This document shows positions 40,878 through 49,573 of a DNA stretch of 64,000 nt, piece by piece. The stretch comes from Myxococcus xanthus. Its GTDB lineage: Bacteria; Myxococcota; Myxococcia; Myxococcales; Myxococcaceae. The stretch is from positions 1,491,001-1,555,000 of the forward strand of contig NZ_CP017174.1 of assembly GCF_006402735.1 (NCBI RefSeq), written 5' to 3'. Under the pieces are notes generated by a model. It saw only the letters and a list, made by a program, of their open reading frames with translations, made no database searches and was not told the DNA's origin. How positions within the stretch are numbered: the stretch's first letter is position 1; each line of letters begins with the position of its first letter. A program made the position numbers and the translations under genes.

Positions 40878-41792
40878 GTGGCGGATGCTCCGGACCTGGG
40901 TGGTTACGAGGTGGTCGGCCGGTTGGCGGTGGGCGGCATGGCGGAGGTGTACCAGGCGCGAGCCCGGGTCACCACGCAGCGCTCACCGGGTGAACCGGAC
41001 GAGATTGTCATCAAACGGCTGCACCCGTCGTTTCGCAGCGACACCGCCTACGTCAAAGCCTTCGTCGACGAGGCGAAGCTGACGGTCCGCCTGCGCCATC
41101 CGAACATCGTCCGCACCTACCGCCTGTTCAAGGCGGGGCCGGACTACCTGATGGTGCAGGAGCTCGTGAGTGGCCGGACGCTGGGCTACATGCAGGAGCT
41201 GCTGGTGAAGGCCGGCGCGGCCATGCCGCCCGAGTCCGCCTGCTACATCGCCTGGTGCTTGCTCAAGGCGCTGGATTACATCCACCGGGCGAAGGTGGGG
41301 GAGAACGGCGCCACCATCGTCCACCGCGACGTGAATCCGGCCAACCTGTTGCTGGGCATCAACGGCGACGTGAAGCTCACCGACTTCGGCGTGGCGGAGG
41401 TGGAGGGGATGATGCGGGGCGACTCCGGCGCGCTGCGCGGCACGCTGCCCTACATGAGCCCGGAGCAGGTACTGGGCCTGCCGGTGGACGCGCGCACGGA
41501 CCTGTACGCGGTGGGCATCATCCTCTGGGAGCTGTGGTCCGGCCGCCGCCTCTTCGCCGGGGAGCACGAGGCGGAGCTGATGCACAAGGTGCGCGACGCA
41601 CGCGTGCCGCTGCTGACGTCCTCCCCGGAGCTGCCGGACTACGCGGTGCAGGTGGCGCGCAAGGCGCTGTTCGCGGACCGGGCGCGGCGCTTCCAGACGG
41701 CGGCGGAGTTCATCAAGGCGCTGGAGTCCCTGTCCCGGCGCGCGGGCTGGCCGCTGACGGTGGAGGCGCTCCAGCCGCTGCTGGGGGGCTGA
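40878..41792 (+). CDS. Ser/Thr protein kinase, catalytic domain only
   Basis: Eukaryotic-like kinase of 304 residues with no transmembrane segment. Gly-rich loop LAVGGMAEVYQAR, catalytic Lys in IVIKRLHP, HRDVNPANLLL (HRD), DFGVAE (DFG) and APE-equivalent YMSPEQ are complete. Unlike typical PknB-like kinases it stops after the kinase fold (LQPLLGG). Starts at GTG 40878. It lies one base ahead of a small LEA-2 lipoprotein gene and probably forms an operon with it. Confidence 0.93.
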   Translation: MADAPDLGGYEVVGRLAVGGMAEVYQARARVTTQRSPGEPDEIVIKRLHPSFRSDTAYVKAFVDEAKLTVRLRHPNIVRTYRLFKAGPDYLMVQELVSGRTLGYMQELLVKAGAAMPPESACYIAWCLLKALDYIHRAKVGENGATIVHRDVNPANLLLGINGDVKLTDFGVAEVEGMMRGDSGALRGTLPYMSPEQVLGLPVDARTDLYAVGIILWELWSGRRLFAGEHEAELMHKVRDARVPLLTSSPELPDYAVQVARKALFADRARRFQTAAEFIKALESLSRRAGWPLTVEALQPLLGG

Positions 41793-41793
41793 G

Positions 41794-42276
41794 ATGCGCT
41801 CGCGCCGCGCCGTCATCCTGGGACTGCTGGGAGGCGGGCTCGCCGTGTCCGGGTGTCTGGGCTCGGTGCCCTTCCGGCCGCGGGCCTATGAAGACGCTGT
41901 GCGCGTGGTGGGCTTCCAGGTGGACTTCCGGCAGGACGGCACCGGCGTCCTGGACCTGGACCTGGCGGTGACGAACCCCGCTTCGGACGCGGCCACGCTG
42001 GCCGCGGTGGACTTCACGCTGCGGGTGGACGGGCGCCGCGTGGCGGTGGGCACGCAGCAGGTGGCGGCGCCCCTGGCGGCGGATGGGAGCGCCCCGCTGC
42101 GCGTGCTCTTCCCGCTGGCCAGCGCGCGCGCCACGGGCGGGCCGGAGCCCGTGCCCCGGCGGGTGCAGGTGGAGGGCGGGGTGGTGCTGCGCTTCGGCGG
42201 CACCGAGCGGCGCGCGCCCTTCAGGTCCGAGCGCGTGCTGCCGCTGGCCTGGGTGCCGCCGCTGGACGGGGACTGA
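41794..42276 (+). CDS. LEA-2-type lipoprotein
   Basis: A 160-residue lipoprotein (RRAVILGLLGGGLAVSGC). The mature part is a beta-sandwich of the LEA14/WHy type (RVVGFQVDFRQDGTGVLDLDLAVTNPAS ... LAAVDFTLRVDGRRVAVGT ... LPLAWV). A second LEA-2 lipoprotein occurs at 55183. It overlaps nothing but follows the kinase stop by one base, so it is translationally coupled. Role unknown, likely envelope. Confidence 0.83.
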   Translation: MRSRRAVILGLLGGGLAVSGCLGSVPFRPRAYEDAVRVVGFQVDFRQDGTGVLDLDLAVTNPASDAATLAAVDFTLRVDGRRVAVGTQQVAAPLAADGSAPLRVLFPLASARATGGPEPVPRRVQVEGGVVLRFGGTERRAPFRSERVLPLAWVPPLDGD

Positions 42277-42373
42277 GGCCGCCGCTGCTCACGCGTGGGG
42301 TAGGCGCCACCCATGCGGTGTCATTGTAGTTGTGCGTTGCCGGCGGCCAGTGTGACGTGCCAGCGTGCTGGCC

Positions 42374-42946
42374 ATGTCGCTTTTCCGACAATGTATGTTT
42401 CCCATCTCCTTGGCGTTGCTGGGTTCCACCAGCGTGCTGGCCGCGGAGAAGTCGCCCCCTCCTGAGCCGCCGGCTCCCTCGCGCAAGGTCGACCCAACGA
42501 AGGCGCAGACGGAGGCATGGCTGCGCGAGCACATCGAGGCGTGGAACGACTCGGAGGTGCACGTCACGGTGAAGGACTGCCGCATCATGGTGCTGGACAA
42601 GCCCCGTGAGCGGACGGAGATCGTCGACCTGCGCGGCTTGCTGCTGCCCATCGAGGTCATCCGGCTCAACGGCGGAAACGATGCGACGCTCCGGCTTCGA
42701 GTGAAGGAGAAGCACACCGGGACGTACTCCATGTTCCGCAAGTGCAGCGCGGAGAACCGCTACTGCGCGGAGCCCACCGGCAAGTTCCAGAGCCTGCCCT
42801 ATGTCGACCTCTCCGTGACGTCGGTGCGGGACTTCGTCCCCGGACGGCAGACGGACGTCGACAAGAGCCTGCGGCTGGAGCGGGCGCTCGAACACTACTC
42901 GCGGCTTTGTGGGGCGATGGAAGATGCGCGCAACCGGCTCTTCTAG
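42374..42946 (+). CDS. Secreted protein of unknown function
   Basis: A 190-residue protein with a signal peptide (SLFRQCMFPISLALLGSTSVLAAEK). The mature part begins with a Pro/Lys spacer then a Cys-containing domain (VKDCRIMVLDKPRERTEIVDLRGLLLP; SMFRKCSAENRYC). I recognise no family. It overlaps the next gene by 23 bases, so the two are an operon. Confidence 0.78.
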   Translation: MSLFRQCMFPISLALLGSTSVLAAEKSPPPEPPAPSRKVDPTKAQTEAWLREHIEAWNDSEVHVTVKDCRIMVLDKPRERTEIVDLRGLLLPIEVIRLNGGNDATLRLRVKEKHTGTYSMFRKCSAENRYCAEPTGKFQSLPYVDLSVTSVRDFVPGRQTDVDKSLRLERALEHYSRLCGAMEDARNRLF

Positions 42947-43787
42947 GTTCGGGGCAGCGGGGCTGGCGGCGTTGCTCTTCTCTCAGGCGGGTTGCAGCAC
43001 GACGTCCGAGTACGTGCGCGGCGAGCGCCTGCGAGAGGCGTCCCTGGGAGAGACTCACCGCGACACGCTGGAGAGCGTCGTGGATGCGTCCTACGTGGGC
43101 CGCGTCGCGGTGAAGCGCACCACCTGCACCGAGATTTCCACCGAGTTCAGCAAGAAGCGCATCGACACGACGACCAGCCCGCCCATGGGCTCGTTGCTCG
43201 GCGGGCTCGCGATGCTCGGAGGTGGCGGCGTCTTGATGGCGATGTCCGACGGCTCGTCCGATGACGACGTCGACATCACCATGACGCTCGGCGTGGTGCT
43301 GGCGCTTGCCTCCATCTACCCGTTGGTGACGGCGCTCACCGACGAGGACGTCAGCCAGGAGGAGGTCGTCACCGGCGAGGTCGAGCAGGAGCGCTCCCAA
43401 CGCTGTGATGAGCGGACCTTCGCGCTCAAGGGCCCGCTGCATTGGAGCGTCTCCCTGGGCGCCGCGCGGCGCACCGGGCGCACCGGAGAGGACGGCGCCG
43501 TGTCGCTGGGGCAGCCGCTCAACGAGCTGGTGGAGCAGGCCATCACCGACGAGGCCAGCGTCCGTCGGCTCGTCGCCGGGCGGGGTATTGGCTTCAGGCT
43601 GGAGTTCGAGCGCGCCCCGGCGGCGGACTTCCGGCTCGATTCCAAGGCGCTTCCGGATTCCTACTTCCGGCGCTTCGCGGACCGCTATGGGCAGCAGCTC
43701 GGAGGCAGCGAGCGCGCCCGCTTCGAGAACTGCGAGCTGATTGGCAAGTCCGCGCGAGAGACGCTGGAGTGCTACTGGTCCCAGTAG
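42924..43787 (+). CDS. Lipoprotein with two transmembrane helices, unknown function
   Basis: A 287-residue protein with a lipoprotein signal (LAALLFSQAGC). Its mature part has a soluble N-terminal segment, two closely spaced hydrophobic helices (about 87-105 and 117-133) and a beta-rich C-terminal domain (RCDERTFALKGPLHWSVSLG; RFENCELIGKSARETLECYWSQ). ATG 42924 has GGAAG upstream; GTG 42909 would overlap the previous gene further. Possibly an envelope protein working with the upstream secreted protein. Confidence 0.72.
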   Translation: MRATGSSRFGAAGLAALLFSQAGCSTTSEYVRGERLREASLGETHRDTLESVVDASYVGRVAVKRTTCTEISTEFSKKRIDTTTSPPMGSLLGGLAMLGGGGVLMAMSDGSSDDDVDITMTLGVVLALASIYPLVTALTDEDVSQEEVVTGEVEQERSQRCDERTFALKGPLHWSVSLGAARRTGRTGEDGAVSLGQPLNELVEQAITDEASVRRLVAGRGIGFRLEFERAPAADFRLDSKALPDSYFRRFADRYGQQLGGSERARFENCELIGKSARETLECYWSQ

Positions 43788-43797
43788 CGCGCGGGCG

Positions 43798-43818
43798 CCG
43801 GCCCCGGAGTGGGGCCGG
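43798..43818. terminator. Hairpin between convergent genes
   Basis: Perfect 8-bp stem CCGGCCCC (43798-43805) / GGGGCCGG (43811-43818) with a 5-base loop, between the lipoprotein stop at 43787 and the CorC-like stop at 43833. It can serve both strands; no T-run follows. Confidence 0.55.
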
Positions 43819-43832
43819 TGTCGCTCCTGGCC

Positions 43833-45200
43833 TCAGCTCTTCGCGGAGGCCTGCTCCTCGCGGCCGTGCTCGCGCGCCAGCCCGTCGCGGGACTCCGTGA
43901 CCTTGCCGTCCTTGGTGAGGCCAGACTTCACGCGCGACATCCGCACGCGGTCGATGCGGGGGCCTTCCTTGGACGCCACGACGAACTGCCAGCCGCTGTA
44001 GGCGAAGCGCTCGCCCACGTCGGGCAGGTGGCCCGCCATGGAGGAGAGGAAGCCGCCCAGCGTGTCGAAGTCGCCTTCGGGCAGGGGGAAGCCGAACGTC
44101 TGCGTGAAGGCGTCCACCTCCAGCGCGGCGTCCACCAGGAAGCTGCCGTCAGCCAGCTTCTCCACCTGCTTCTCCTCCACCTCGAACTCGTCGCCGATGT
44201 CGCCGACGATTTCGCGGAGGATGTCCTCCAGCGTCACCACACCCATGAAGCCGCCGTACTCGTCGACGACGATGGCCATGTGGATCTTCTGCTTCTGCAT
44301 GTCCCGGAGCAGGTCGCCAATGGGTTTCATCCATGGCACGAAGTGCGCCGGGCGGATGATGTCCTGCAGGACGATGAGCTCGGGGTGCTGGAGCAGGGGG
44401 ATGATGTCGCGCGCGTGCAGCACGCCGATGACGTGGTCCACGTCGTCCCGGTACACGGGGATGCGGGAGTGGTTCTCCTCCGCCAGCAGGCGCAGCAACT
44501 CGTCTGGGGTGATGGTGATGTCCACCGTCACCACTTCCGTGCGCGGCACCATGACGTCGCGGCAGCGCTTGTCGGACAGCTCGAAGATGGAGCGGATGAG
44601 CTGCGGGGCGCTCTTGTCGACCTCGTTCTTCGCGGCCTGGGCGGCCAGCAGCTTCTCCAGCTCCTCCAGCGGCGGGGGCGGCGGCTCGAAGCGCAGCGTG
44701 CGGCCGAAGGTGCGCGCCATCAGGTTGAGCACCACCATGGCCACGCGCATGGGCGGGTAGAGCACCGTCACCAGCAGCGAGGTGAAGCCCGACAGCCGCA
44801 GGGCCCAGCGCTCCGGGCTGCCGTTGGCCAGCCCCCGCATGGTGACTTCCATGAGCGTGGCCAGCACGCCCACCAGCAGCGCGCCCGCGGCGACGGTGGC
44901 CACCGGCAGCCACGCGGATTCGCCGTAGCGGCTGAAGTCCAGCATGCGCGGCGGGACGAAGGCGCCAATGGCCGCGGCCTGGAAGCCGCTGAGCACCATG
45001 CCCAGGCGCAGCGCCGTGGCCACGGGCTCGCGGTCCGTCTTGTGGCGGAGGACCCGGCGCGTCGCCCGGCCCGGCTGCGTGTTCGCCAGTTCCTGTGCTC
45101 GCAGGTCGGACACGCCGTAGAGCGCGGACTCCGAAGCGGCGACAAGGGCCCTGACGAAACTCAGCGCCAGGCAGGCGACCCAGAGGGTCCAGGTAGGCAT
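43833..45200 (-). CDS. CNNM/CorC-type membrane protein with CBS domains
   Basis: A 455-residue hemolysin-family protein. Order: DUF21/CNNM transmembrane domain (about 1-190; LWVACLALSFVRALVAASE, LPVATVAAGALLVGVLATLMEV), two CBS domains (about 215-335; VMVPRTEVVTVDI, SRIPVYRDDVDHVIGVLHARDI), then a CorC_HlyC C-terminal domain (about 350-430; GFPLPEGDFDTLGGFL). Such proteins are linked to Mg or Na transport and divalent-metal resistance. The ATG at 45200 is divergent from the next gene. Confidence 0.93.
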   Translation of the reverse strand: MPTWTLWVACLALSFVRALVAASESALYGVSDLRAQELANTQPGRATRRVLRHKTDREPVATALRLGMVLSGFQAAAIGAFVPPRMLDFSRYGESAWLPVATVAAGALLVGVLATLMEVTMRGLANGSPERWALRLSGFTSLLVTVLYPPMRVAMVVLNLMARTFGRTLRFEPPPPPLEELEKLLAAQAAKNEVDKSAPQLIRSIFELSDKRCRDVMVPRTEVVTVDITITPDELLRLLAEENHSRIPVYRDDVDHVIGVLHARDIIPLLQHPELIVLQDIIRPAHFVPWMKPIGDLLRDMQKQKIHMAIVVDEYGGFMGVVTLEDILREIVGDIGDEFEVEEKQVEKLADGSFLVDAALEVDAFTQTFGFPLPEGDFDTLGGFLSSMAGHLPDVGERFAYSGWQFVVASKEGPRIDRVRMSRVKSGLTKDGKVTESRDGLAREHGREEQASAKS

Positions 45201-45254
45201 AGAGCCCTGTTCTTATCCCGTGCTAAGGGTCCACACCACTGCGCTGGAGCCCTG

Positions 45255-46034
45255 ATGTCCGCTCGCATGTACGCCGTTGGAGCACTCCTGGCCCTTCTCG
45301 TCCCGACGCTCGCGCGCGCGTGGCCGGTGGACCTGGTCGTCCCCCTGGAGCCCGGGAAGGAACGCTTCCACAAGCTCGACACCGTGGACTGGGTCCAGGT
45401 GGCGGACGCCTCCGTGGCGGACGCGGAGCTGCTGCCCGGGAGCAATGAACTGTTGCTCACCGGTCAGAAGGCGGGCCGGACGCTGCTCCTGCTGTACGCG
45501 GGGGGCCGCTTCGCCGTGTGGCGCCTCACGGTGGGCGCTCCGCCGCCGGAGGACCCCGCGCCCCGGCTGGCCGCGGCCCGCAAGGCCTGTCCGGACCTGA
45601 ATGCGACGAGCGGCGCGGAGCGCTCCCTCAGTGCTTCGGTGAAGGACTCCGCGTGCAGGCTGGCACTGCTGGAGCTGCTGAAGACGGACGCCTTCGTGGC
45701 CCGGGAGCTGGAGCTGACCTTCGAGTTACCCGTCCTCCAGGAGCAGCTCACTTCACTGGGGGAGGGGCTCAAGCCGCTGGGGCTGGAGGCCCGTTACAGC
45801 GGCGCGGGCGTGGTGGTGTCGGGCGCGGGCTCGCCGGAGGTGCACCGCAAGGCGCTGTGGGAGTTGTTCCACCGCTCCGTGGGCCGGGTGCCGCTGGACG
45901 ACCAGATTCAGGAAGTGAAGACGCCCGAGCCCTCCGACGCCGGTGCGCCGGACGCGGCCACGCCCGCGGTGGAGGCGGAGCGTGAGATTCCGGTGGAGGT
46001 GCTGCCGCCGCCGAAGAAGTCACGCAAGCGCTGA
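45255..46034 (+). CDS. Protein with pilus-formation N-terminal (secretin N0-like) domain
   Basis: A 259-residue exported protein with signal (MYAVGALLALLVPTLARAW) and a domain of the type at the N-terminus of CpaC/RcpA secretins (LDTVDWVQVADASVADAELLPGSNELLLTGQKAGRTLLLLYAGG). The family normally precedes a secretin, but here it is free-standing, followed by a helical and charged C-terminus. No pilus or T2SS gene is adjacent. It may assist an envelope machine encoded elsewhere. ATG 45255 lies after GGAG. Confidence 0.8.
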   Translation: MSARMYAVGALLALLVPTLARAWPVDLVVPLEPGKERFHKLDTVDWVQVADASVADAELLPGSNELLLTGQKAGRTLLLLYAGGRFAVWRLTVGAPPPEDPAPRLAAARKACPDLNATSGAERSLSASVKDSACRLALLELLKTDAFVARELELTFELPVLQEQLTSLGEGLKPLGLEARYSGAGVVVSGAGSPEVHRKALWELFHRSVGRVPLDDQIQEVKTPEPSDAGAPDAATPAVEAEREIPVEVLPPPKKSRKR

Positions 46035-46137
46035 GGGCTTCGGCTTGGCGTGTCGCGGGCTTGCGGTATGACGGGAGGCTCCCTCATTCGCCCGCGTGCC
46101 TCAGTCGGCCGCGGCCGCTTCTTCGTGGAGGAGCCCG

Positions 46138-47139
46138 ATGCGTTTGGCAGTCCGGTTGACCGCGCAGGCGTGGGTGTCGAGCCTGGCGCTGCTGATGCCC
46201 CTGGTGGCGTCCGCGCAGTTCGATGACGTGGACACCTTTCCGGCCGCCGAGCCCGAGCGCGGCTGTCCGAAGCGCCCGGACGTGGTGCCCTTCACGGCGC
46301 GCAACCTGGTGGGGCTGACGGGCTCGGGCTGGCTGGCGCACCAGGCCATCATCCCGGAGTCGAAGGACCGCTTCTTCACGGAGACCGAGCGCGACCGCTC
46401 CGGCGTGAAGCTGGTGCCGGAGGACGTGGACGTCCGGAAGCTGGGCGCGCCGGACCCGTCCGTGCCCTTGTGGGTGTTCGGCAAGGCGGATTCGGCGGCC
46501 TGCCGCGCGGTGCCCGTGGTGTGGTGGGCGGTGCGGATGGGGACGGACGCGGACCGCAAGACGTACCTCATGTCCGAGCTGAAGGTGGACTGCGACGTGT
46601 TGCCCCCGGGCCGGCTGTCGGGCACGCCGGTGGCGCTGCGCCAGAAGGACGCGCCCACCGGCTGCAAGCTGCGCCGCGCCGACGACAACTCCACCAGCGA
46701 GGAGGGCCGGGGGCTGCCCCTGGAGCTGTCGGACGTGATTCCCGAGCGCGCGTCCTGCGAGGCCCCGGAGTGCCAGCGCAAGTGGGAGATTTTCAGCAGC
46801 CGGTGGGATGACGGCAGCGCCGTGTTCGACATCGCGGTGTCGTGGATGAAGCGCGATGGGAAGAAGGACCCCTGCGAGTGGGCCACGGAGGACCACACCG
46901 CGCTGCTGCTCCGGCCGGCCGGGGCGCTGGCGCCGCTTCCGATGCGCTCAGGCGGGGCCTTCTTCGGCGCGCTCTACGACAGCACCGGACTGCGCACAGT
47001 CCTCAGCCGCACCTTGGGCGTGCTCAACGTCCATGACGCCGCGAAGCCCAAGGTGGCGCCGAAGGCGGTGCGCTACGGCAGCCCCACGGAGGAGGAGCTG
47101 GCGCACGGGAAGCGTACGTTGTCACCGTGCAAGAAGTAG
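46138..47139 (+). CDS. Cys-containing secreted protein of unknown function
   Basis: A 333-residue protein with signal (RLTAQAWVSSLALLMPLVASAQ) and about eight cysteines in the mature part (RGCPKRPD, SAACRAV, VDCDVLPP, TGCKLRR, ASCEAPECQRK, DPCEWA). This suggests disulfide bonds in the periplasm. No domain is recognised. The ATG at 46138 has a strong GGAGGAG Shine-Dalgarno. It precedes the effector island by 73 bases on the same strand but has a different look, so it is probably not part of it. Confidence 0.76.
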   Translation: MRLAVRLTAQAWVSSLALLMPLVASAQFDDVDTFPAAEPERGCPKRPDVVPFTARNLVGLTGSGWLAHQAIIPESKDRFFTETERDRSGVKLVPEDVDVRKLGAPDPSVPLWVFGKADSAACRAVPVVWWAVRMGTDADRKTYLMSELKVDCDVLPPGRLSGTPVALRQKDAPTGCKLRRADDNSTSEEGRGLPLELSDVIPERASCEAPECQRKWEIFSSRWDDGSAVFDIAVSWMKRDGKKDPCEWATEDHTALLLRPAGALAPLPMRSGGAFFGALYDSTGLRTVLSRTLGVLNVHDAAKPKVAPKAVRYGSPTEEELAHGKRTLSPCKK

Positions 47140-47212
47140 GGCGTCGGGGTTGAGTCCCCGGAGCGAACTGCGAGATGATTCCCCTTGCTGTGCTCTGGGA
47201 CAGGGGGGAGTC

Positions 47213-47677
47213 ATGGCCAATACGGTCGGCGTCAACAAGATGTCCGTGGTGACCAAGGACTCCAACGGCGTCTCCGTGGCGTTTCCAGATGTCTGCAAGA
47301 CGCCCAGCCCGGCGGGCCCCATCCCCCTGCCGTACCCGAACGTGGCGCGCTCCGCCGATACCGCGCAGGGCAGCAAGACGGTGGCGGTGGAGGGGCGCCC
47401 CTTGTGCGTGAAGGACTCCAACTTCAGCACCAGCACGGGGGATGAGGCCGGAACGGCGGGGGGCGGCGTCGTCTCTGGCAAAACCAAGGGCAAGGCCGAG
47501 TTCGTCAACTTCTCCTTCGACGTCCAGGTCGAGGGGAAGAACGTGGCGAGGGCCCTCGACTTGATGCTGCACAACGACAAGAACACGCCTCCGTTCCCGC
47601 TGATGCAGCCACCGGTGATGGCGGCCGGCCAGGGCTCGGGCAGGTGCAACTGCCTGGTCTGCGAAAAAGAGATGTAG
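47213..47677 (+). CDS. PAAR-like DUF4150 protein
   Basis: A 154-residue protein of the DUF4150/PAAR-like family (MANTVGVNKMSVVTKD; FPDVCKTPSPAGPIPLPYPN). The PAAR fold caps the VgrG spike tip of type VI secretion systems and often carries effectors. C-terminal cysteines (GRCNCLVCEKEM) end the protein. It begins a same-strand island with a spike-like protein, a TIGR02270 protein, a ketosynthase-like protein and a toxin/immunity set. GGGGGAG precedes the ATG. No toxin domain is fused to this PAAR-like protein itself. Confidence 0.9.
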   Translation: MANTVGVNKMSVVTKDSNGVSVAFPDVCKTPSPAGPIPLPYPNVARSADTAQGSKTVAVEGRPLCVKDSNFSTSTGDEAGTAGGGVVSGKTKGKAEFVNFSFDVQVEGKNVARALDLMLHNDKNTPPFPLMQPPVMAAGQGSGRCNCLVCEKEM

Positions 47678-47696
47678 CGCGAGGGGGCGGATTCCC

Positions 47697-48233
47697 ATGG
47701 CCTCACACGAACAGGACGCCGGGCGCCCGCCTTCTGGGGAGGAGGAGCCCATCCTGGGAAACCTCATCGGCCGGGTCGTTGGACGGGGGCGAATGGGCAC
47801 GGTGCAGGTGGACTTCGAGGGCAACCACCATGGGCCGCTGGAGGCCCGGCTCGCGGTCGCGGTGGATGAGGCCACGCTGCTTCGGGCGATAGAGGCGCGG
47901 CAGGAGGCGGTGCTCTGTTTCGAGCGGGGCACACCGACGTGCCCCATTGTGCTCGGTCTGCTCCAGCCGCGCAGTGAGACGCCCCTCCTGGATGCCATGC
48001 TCGAAGCGCCTGATGTCGAGCGCCAGGATGGAGAGGTCGCCATCGTCGCCAACGGCCAGCGAGTCCCCATCGAGGGGCTTCTGGACGGCGCCACCGAGGA
48101 GCTCGAGCTTCGCTGCGGCAGGTCCAGCCTGGTCCTGCGGCGCAATGGTCAGATTCTGCTTCGGGGTGAGCACGTGCTCGTCGACGCGGGCCAGGTGCTG
48201 CGCCTTCGTGGCGGCAAGACGCAGATCAACTAG
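47697..48233 (+). CDS. DUF6484-type protein with spike-like C-terminus
   Basis: A 178-residue protein: the N-terminal half (ILGNLIGRVVGRGRMGTVQVDFEGN) matches the DUF6484 pattern, and LFEDGG-like LCFERGTPTCPIVLGLLQP is the family core. The last 40 residues (SSLVLRRNGQILLRGEHVL to GGKTQIN) have the alternating Gly/hydrophobic pattern ending in IN that closes VgrG/gp5 beta-helices, so it may contribute to or mimic the spike tip. It lies 20 bases after the PAAR-like gene. Both observations support a T6SS delivery role by inference. Confidence 0.82.
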   Translation: MASHEQDAGRPPSGEEEPILGNLIGRVVGRGRMGTVQVDFEGNHHGPLEARLAVAVDEATLLRAIEARQEAVLCFERGTPTCPIVLGLLQPRSETPLLDAMLEAPDVERQDGEVAIVANGQRVPIEGLLDGATEELELRCGRSSLVLRRNGQILLRGEHVLVDAGQVLRLRGGKTQIN

Positions 48234-48250
48234 GCAGGGGGCATGACGTG

Positions 48251-49573
48251 ATGAACCCGTTGCCCCGGCACCTCGCGCTCCCCATCTCCTGGGAGATGCT
48301 GGCGTCACACCTCGACGAGGCGGGATTCCTGTGGCGGCAGTGGAAGCGTGCCCTCGTGGCGCCGGACCATGTCCTCGATGACGTAGCAGGGGTGGAGGCG
48401 CGACTCCTCGCCCATGTGGATGCGCTCGTGCTCGCGGGGCGCAAGGCTGCGACGAGGCTGCTCGTTCCCGCCCTGGCCGAAGCGGATGAGCCGGGGAGGG
48501 TGGAGTGCGCCGCGCTCGGGCTGCTGCTTCAGGAGGAAGCCCTGGAGGCGGCTGTGCGGAGTGTCCTCGAGGTGCTCCAGGCGGGGGAGGAGGGCCCGCG
48601 CGCGGGCATCCAGGCCGCGCTCCTCTGTGCCGGCGGACGGGGGCTGGAGTCATGGCTGCGGCCCATGGTCGACGCATCGCCTCCGCCTGGAGGACTCGCG
48701 ACACTGCTGGAGATTTTGGGGGCGTGGCGAGTGGACCCTGGGCCGGCGCTGGAGGCGTCGCTCACGCATGAGGCCGCCCAGGTGCGGGCCGCCGCGTTTC
48801 GCTGCCTGCGCTCCTGGCCCGTCCGGTTGTCCGAATCCACGCTGGAGTTGGGACTGCGCTCATCCTCCGCCGAGGTTTCTGGCGCTGCTCTGGAAGCAGG
48901 GCTGTTGGCGGGAAGTCGACTGGCGTGGTGGGAATGCCGCCGTCAGGTCTTGGAGGGCGGGCCGCATCGCCAGATGGCCCTGCGAGCGCTGGCCGTGGCG
49001 GACGGGCCGGACGCCCAGAAGTTGCTGCTGGCGGGGCTGGGAGACGCTGCCCGAGGGACGGAGACCTTGAGGGTGGTCGGCCTGGTGGGGACGGTCGAGG
49101 CTGCTCGGGCCTGCCTGGAGGCGATGCGCGAGCCGTCATGGGCGCCCCTGGCGGCGGAGTCGTTCTCGCTGGTGACAGGCATGGAGGTCCCCGCGGTGGC
49201 TCCGGGCGTGGAGTCGGGCGACGAGGAGGCGGCCGTGGAGTTCGCGCCGGAAGCAGACCTCCCGCTGCCGGATGTGCCCCGTGTGGAGGCGTGGTGGGCC
49301 GAGCACGCCCCCCGGTTCAAGCCGACGGTGCGCTACGTGCGGGGACTGCCTTTGGGACCGGTGTCGTTGCTCGACGCGTTACGAGAAGGGTCGATGTATC
49401 GCCGCCGGTCGCTCTGGTGGGCTGTGGCCCTGCGGACCCGGGGTGCACTGGGGTTGGGCGTGGGCGCTTGGACACGGACCCAGCGCGCGGAAGAGGACGC
49501 CGCGAGGCGCCTGCCGCCAGCGCGTTTTGCCCAGTCGCTGGAGGGGAGCTTGGGCGCGTGGGGTGGGGCATGA
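48251..49573 (+). CDS. TIGR02270-type helical-repeat protein
   Basis: A 440-residue protein built of HEAT-like helical repeats (LEASLTHEAAQVRAAAFRCLR; ALRALAVADGPDAQKLLLAGLG) with a C-terminal region VRYVRGLPLGPVSLLDALREGSMYRRRSLWWA that matches the TIGR02270 signature. Such proteins recur beside PAAR-like and ketosynthase-like genes in effector islands, and probably act as adaptors. It overlaps the next gene by four bases (ATGA), and GTG 48248 precedes ATG 48251. Confidence 0.82.
   Translation: MNPLPRHLALPISWEMLASHLDEAGFLWRQWKRALVAPDHVLDDVAGVEARLLAHVDALVLAGRKAATRLLVPALAEADEPGRVECAALGLLLQEEALEAAVRSVLEVLQAGEEGPRAGIQAALLCAGGRGLESWLRPMVDASPPPGGLATLLEILGAWRVDPGPALEASLTHEAAQVRAAAFRCLRSWPVRLSESTLELGLRSSSAEVSGAALEAGLLAGSRLAWWECRRQVLEGGPHRQMALRALAVADGPDAQKLLLAGLGDAARGTETLRVVGLVGTVEAARACLEAMREPSWAPLAAESFSLVTGMEVPAVAPGVESGDEEAAVEFAPEADLPLPDVPRVEAWWAEHAPRFKPTVRYVRGLPLGPVSLLDALREGSMYRRRSLWWAVALRTRGALGLGVGAWTRTQRAEEDAARRLPPARFAQSLEGSLGAWGGA

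Noticed and set aside
43809..45254. Long plus-strand reading frame continuing into the pilus-formation-domain gene
   Set aside because: It is antisense to the CNNM/CorC gene, which has clear domains; its His/Arg/Gln-rich composition is an artefact of high GC. The real gene starts at 45255.
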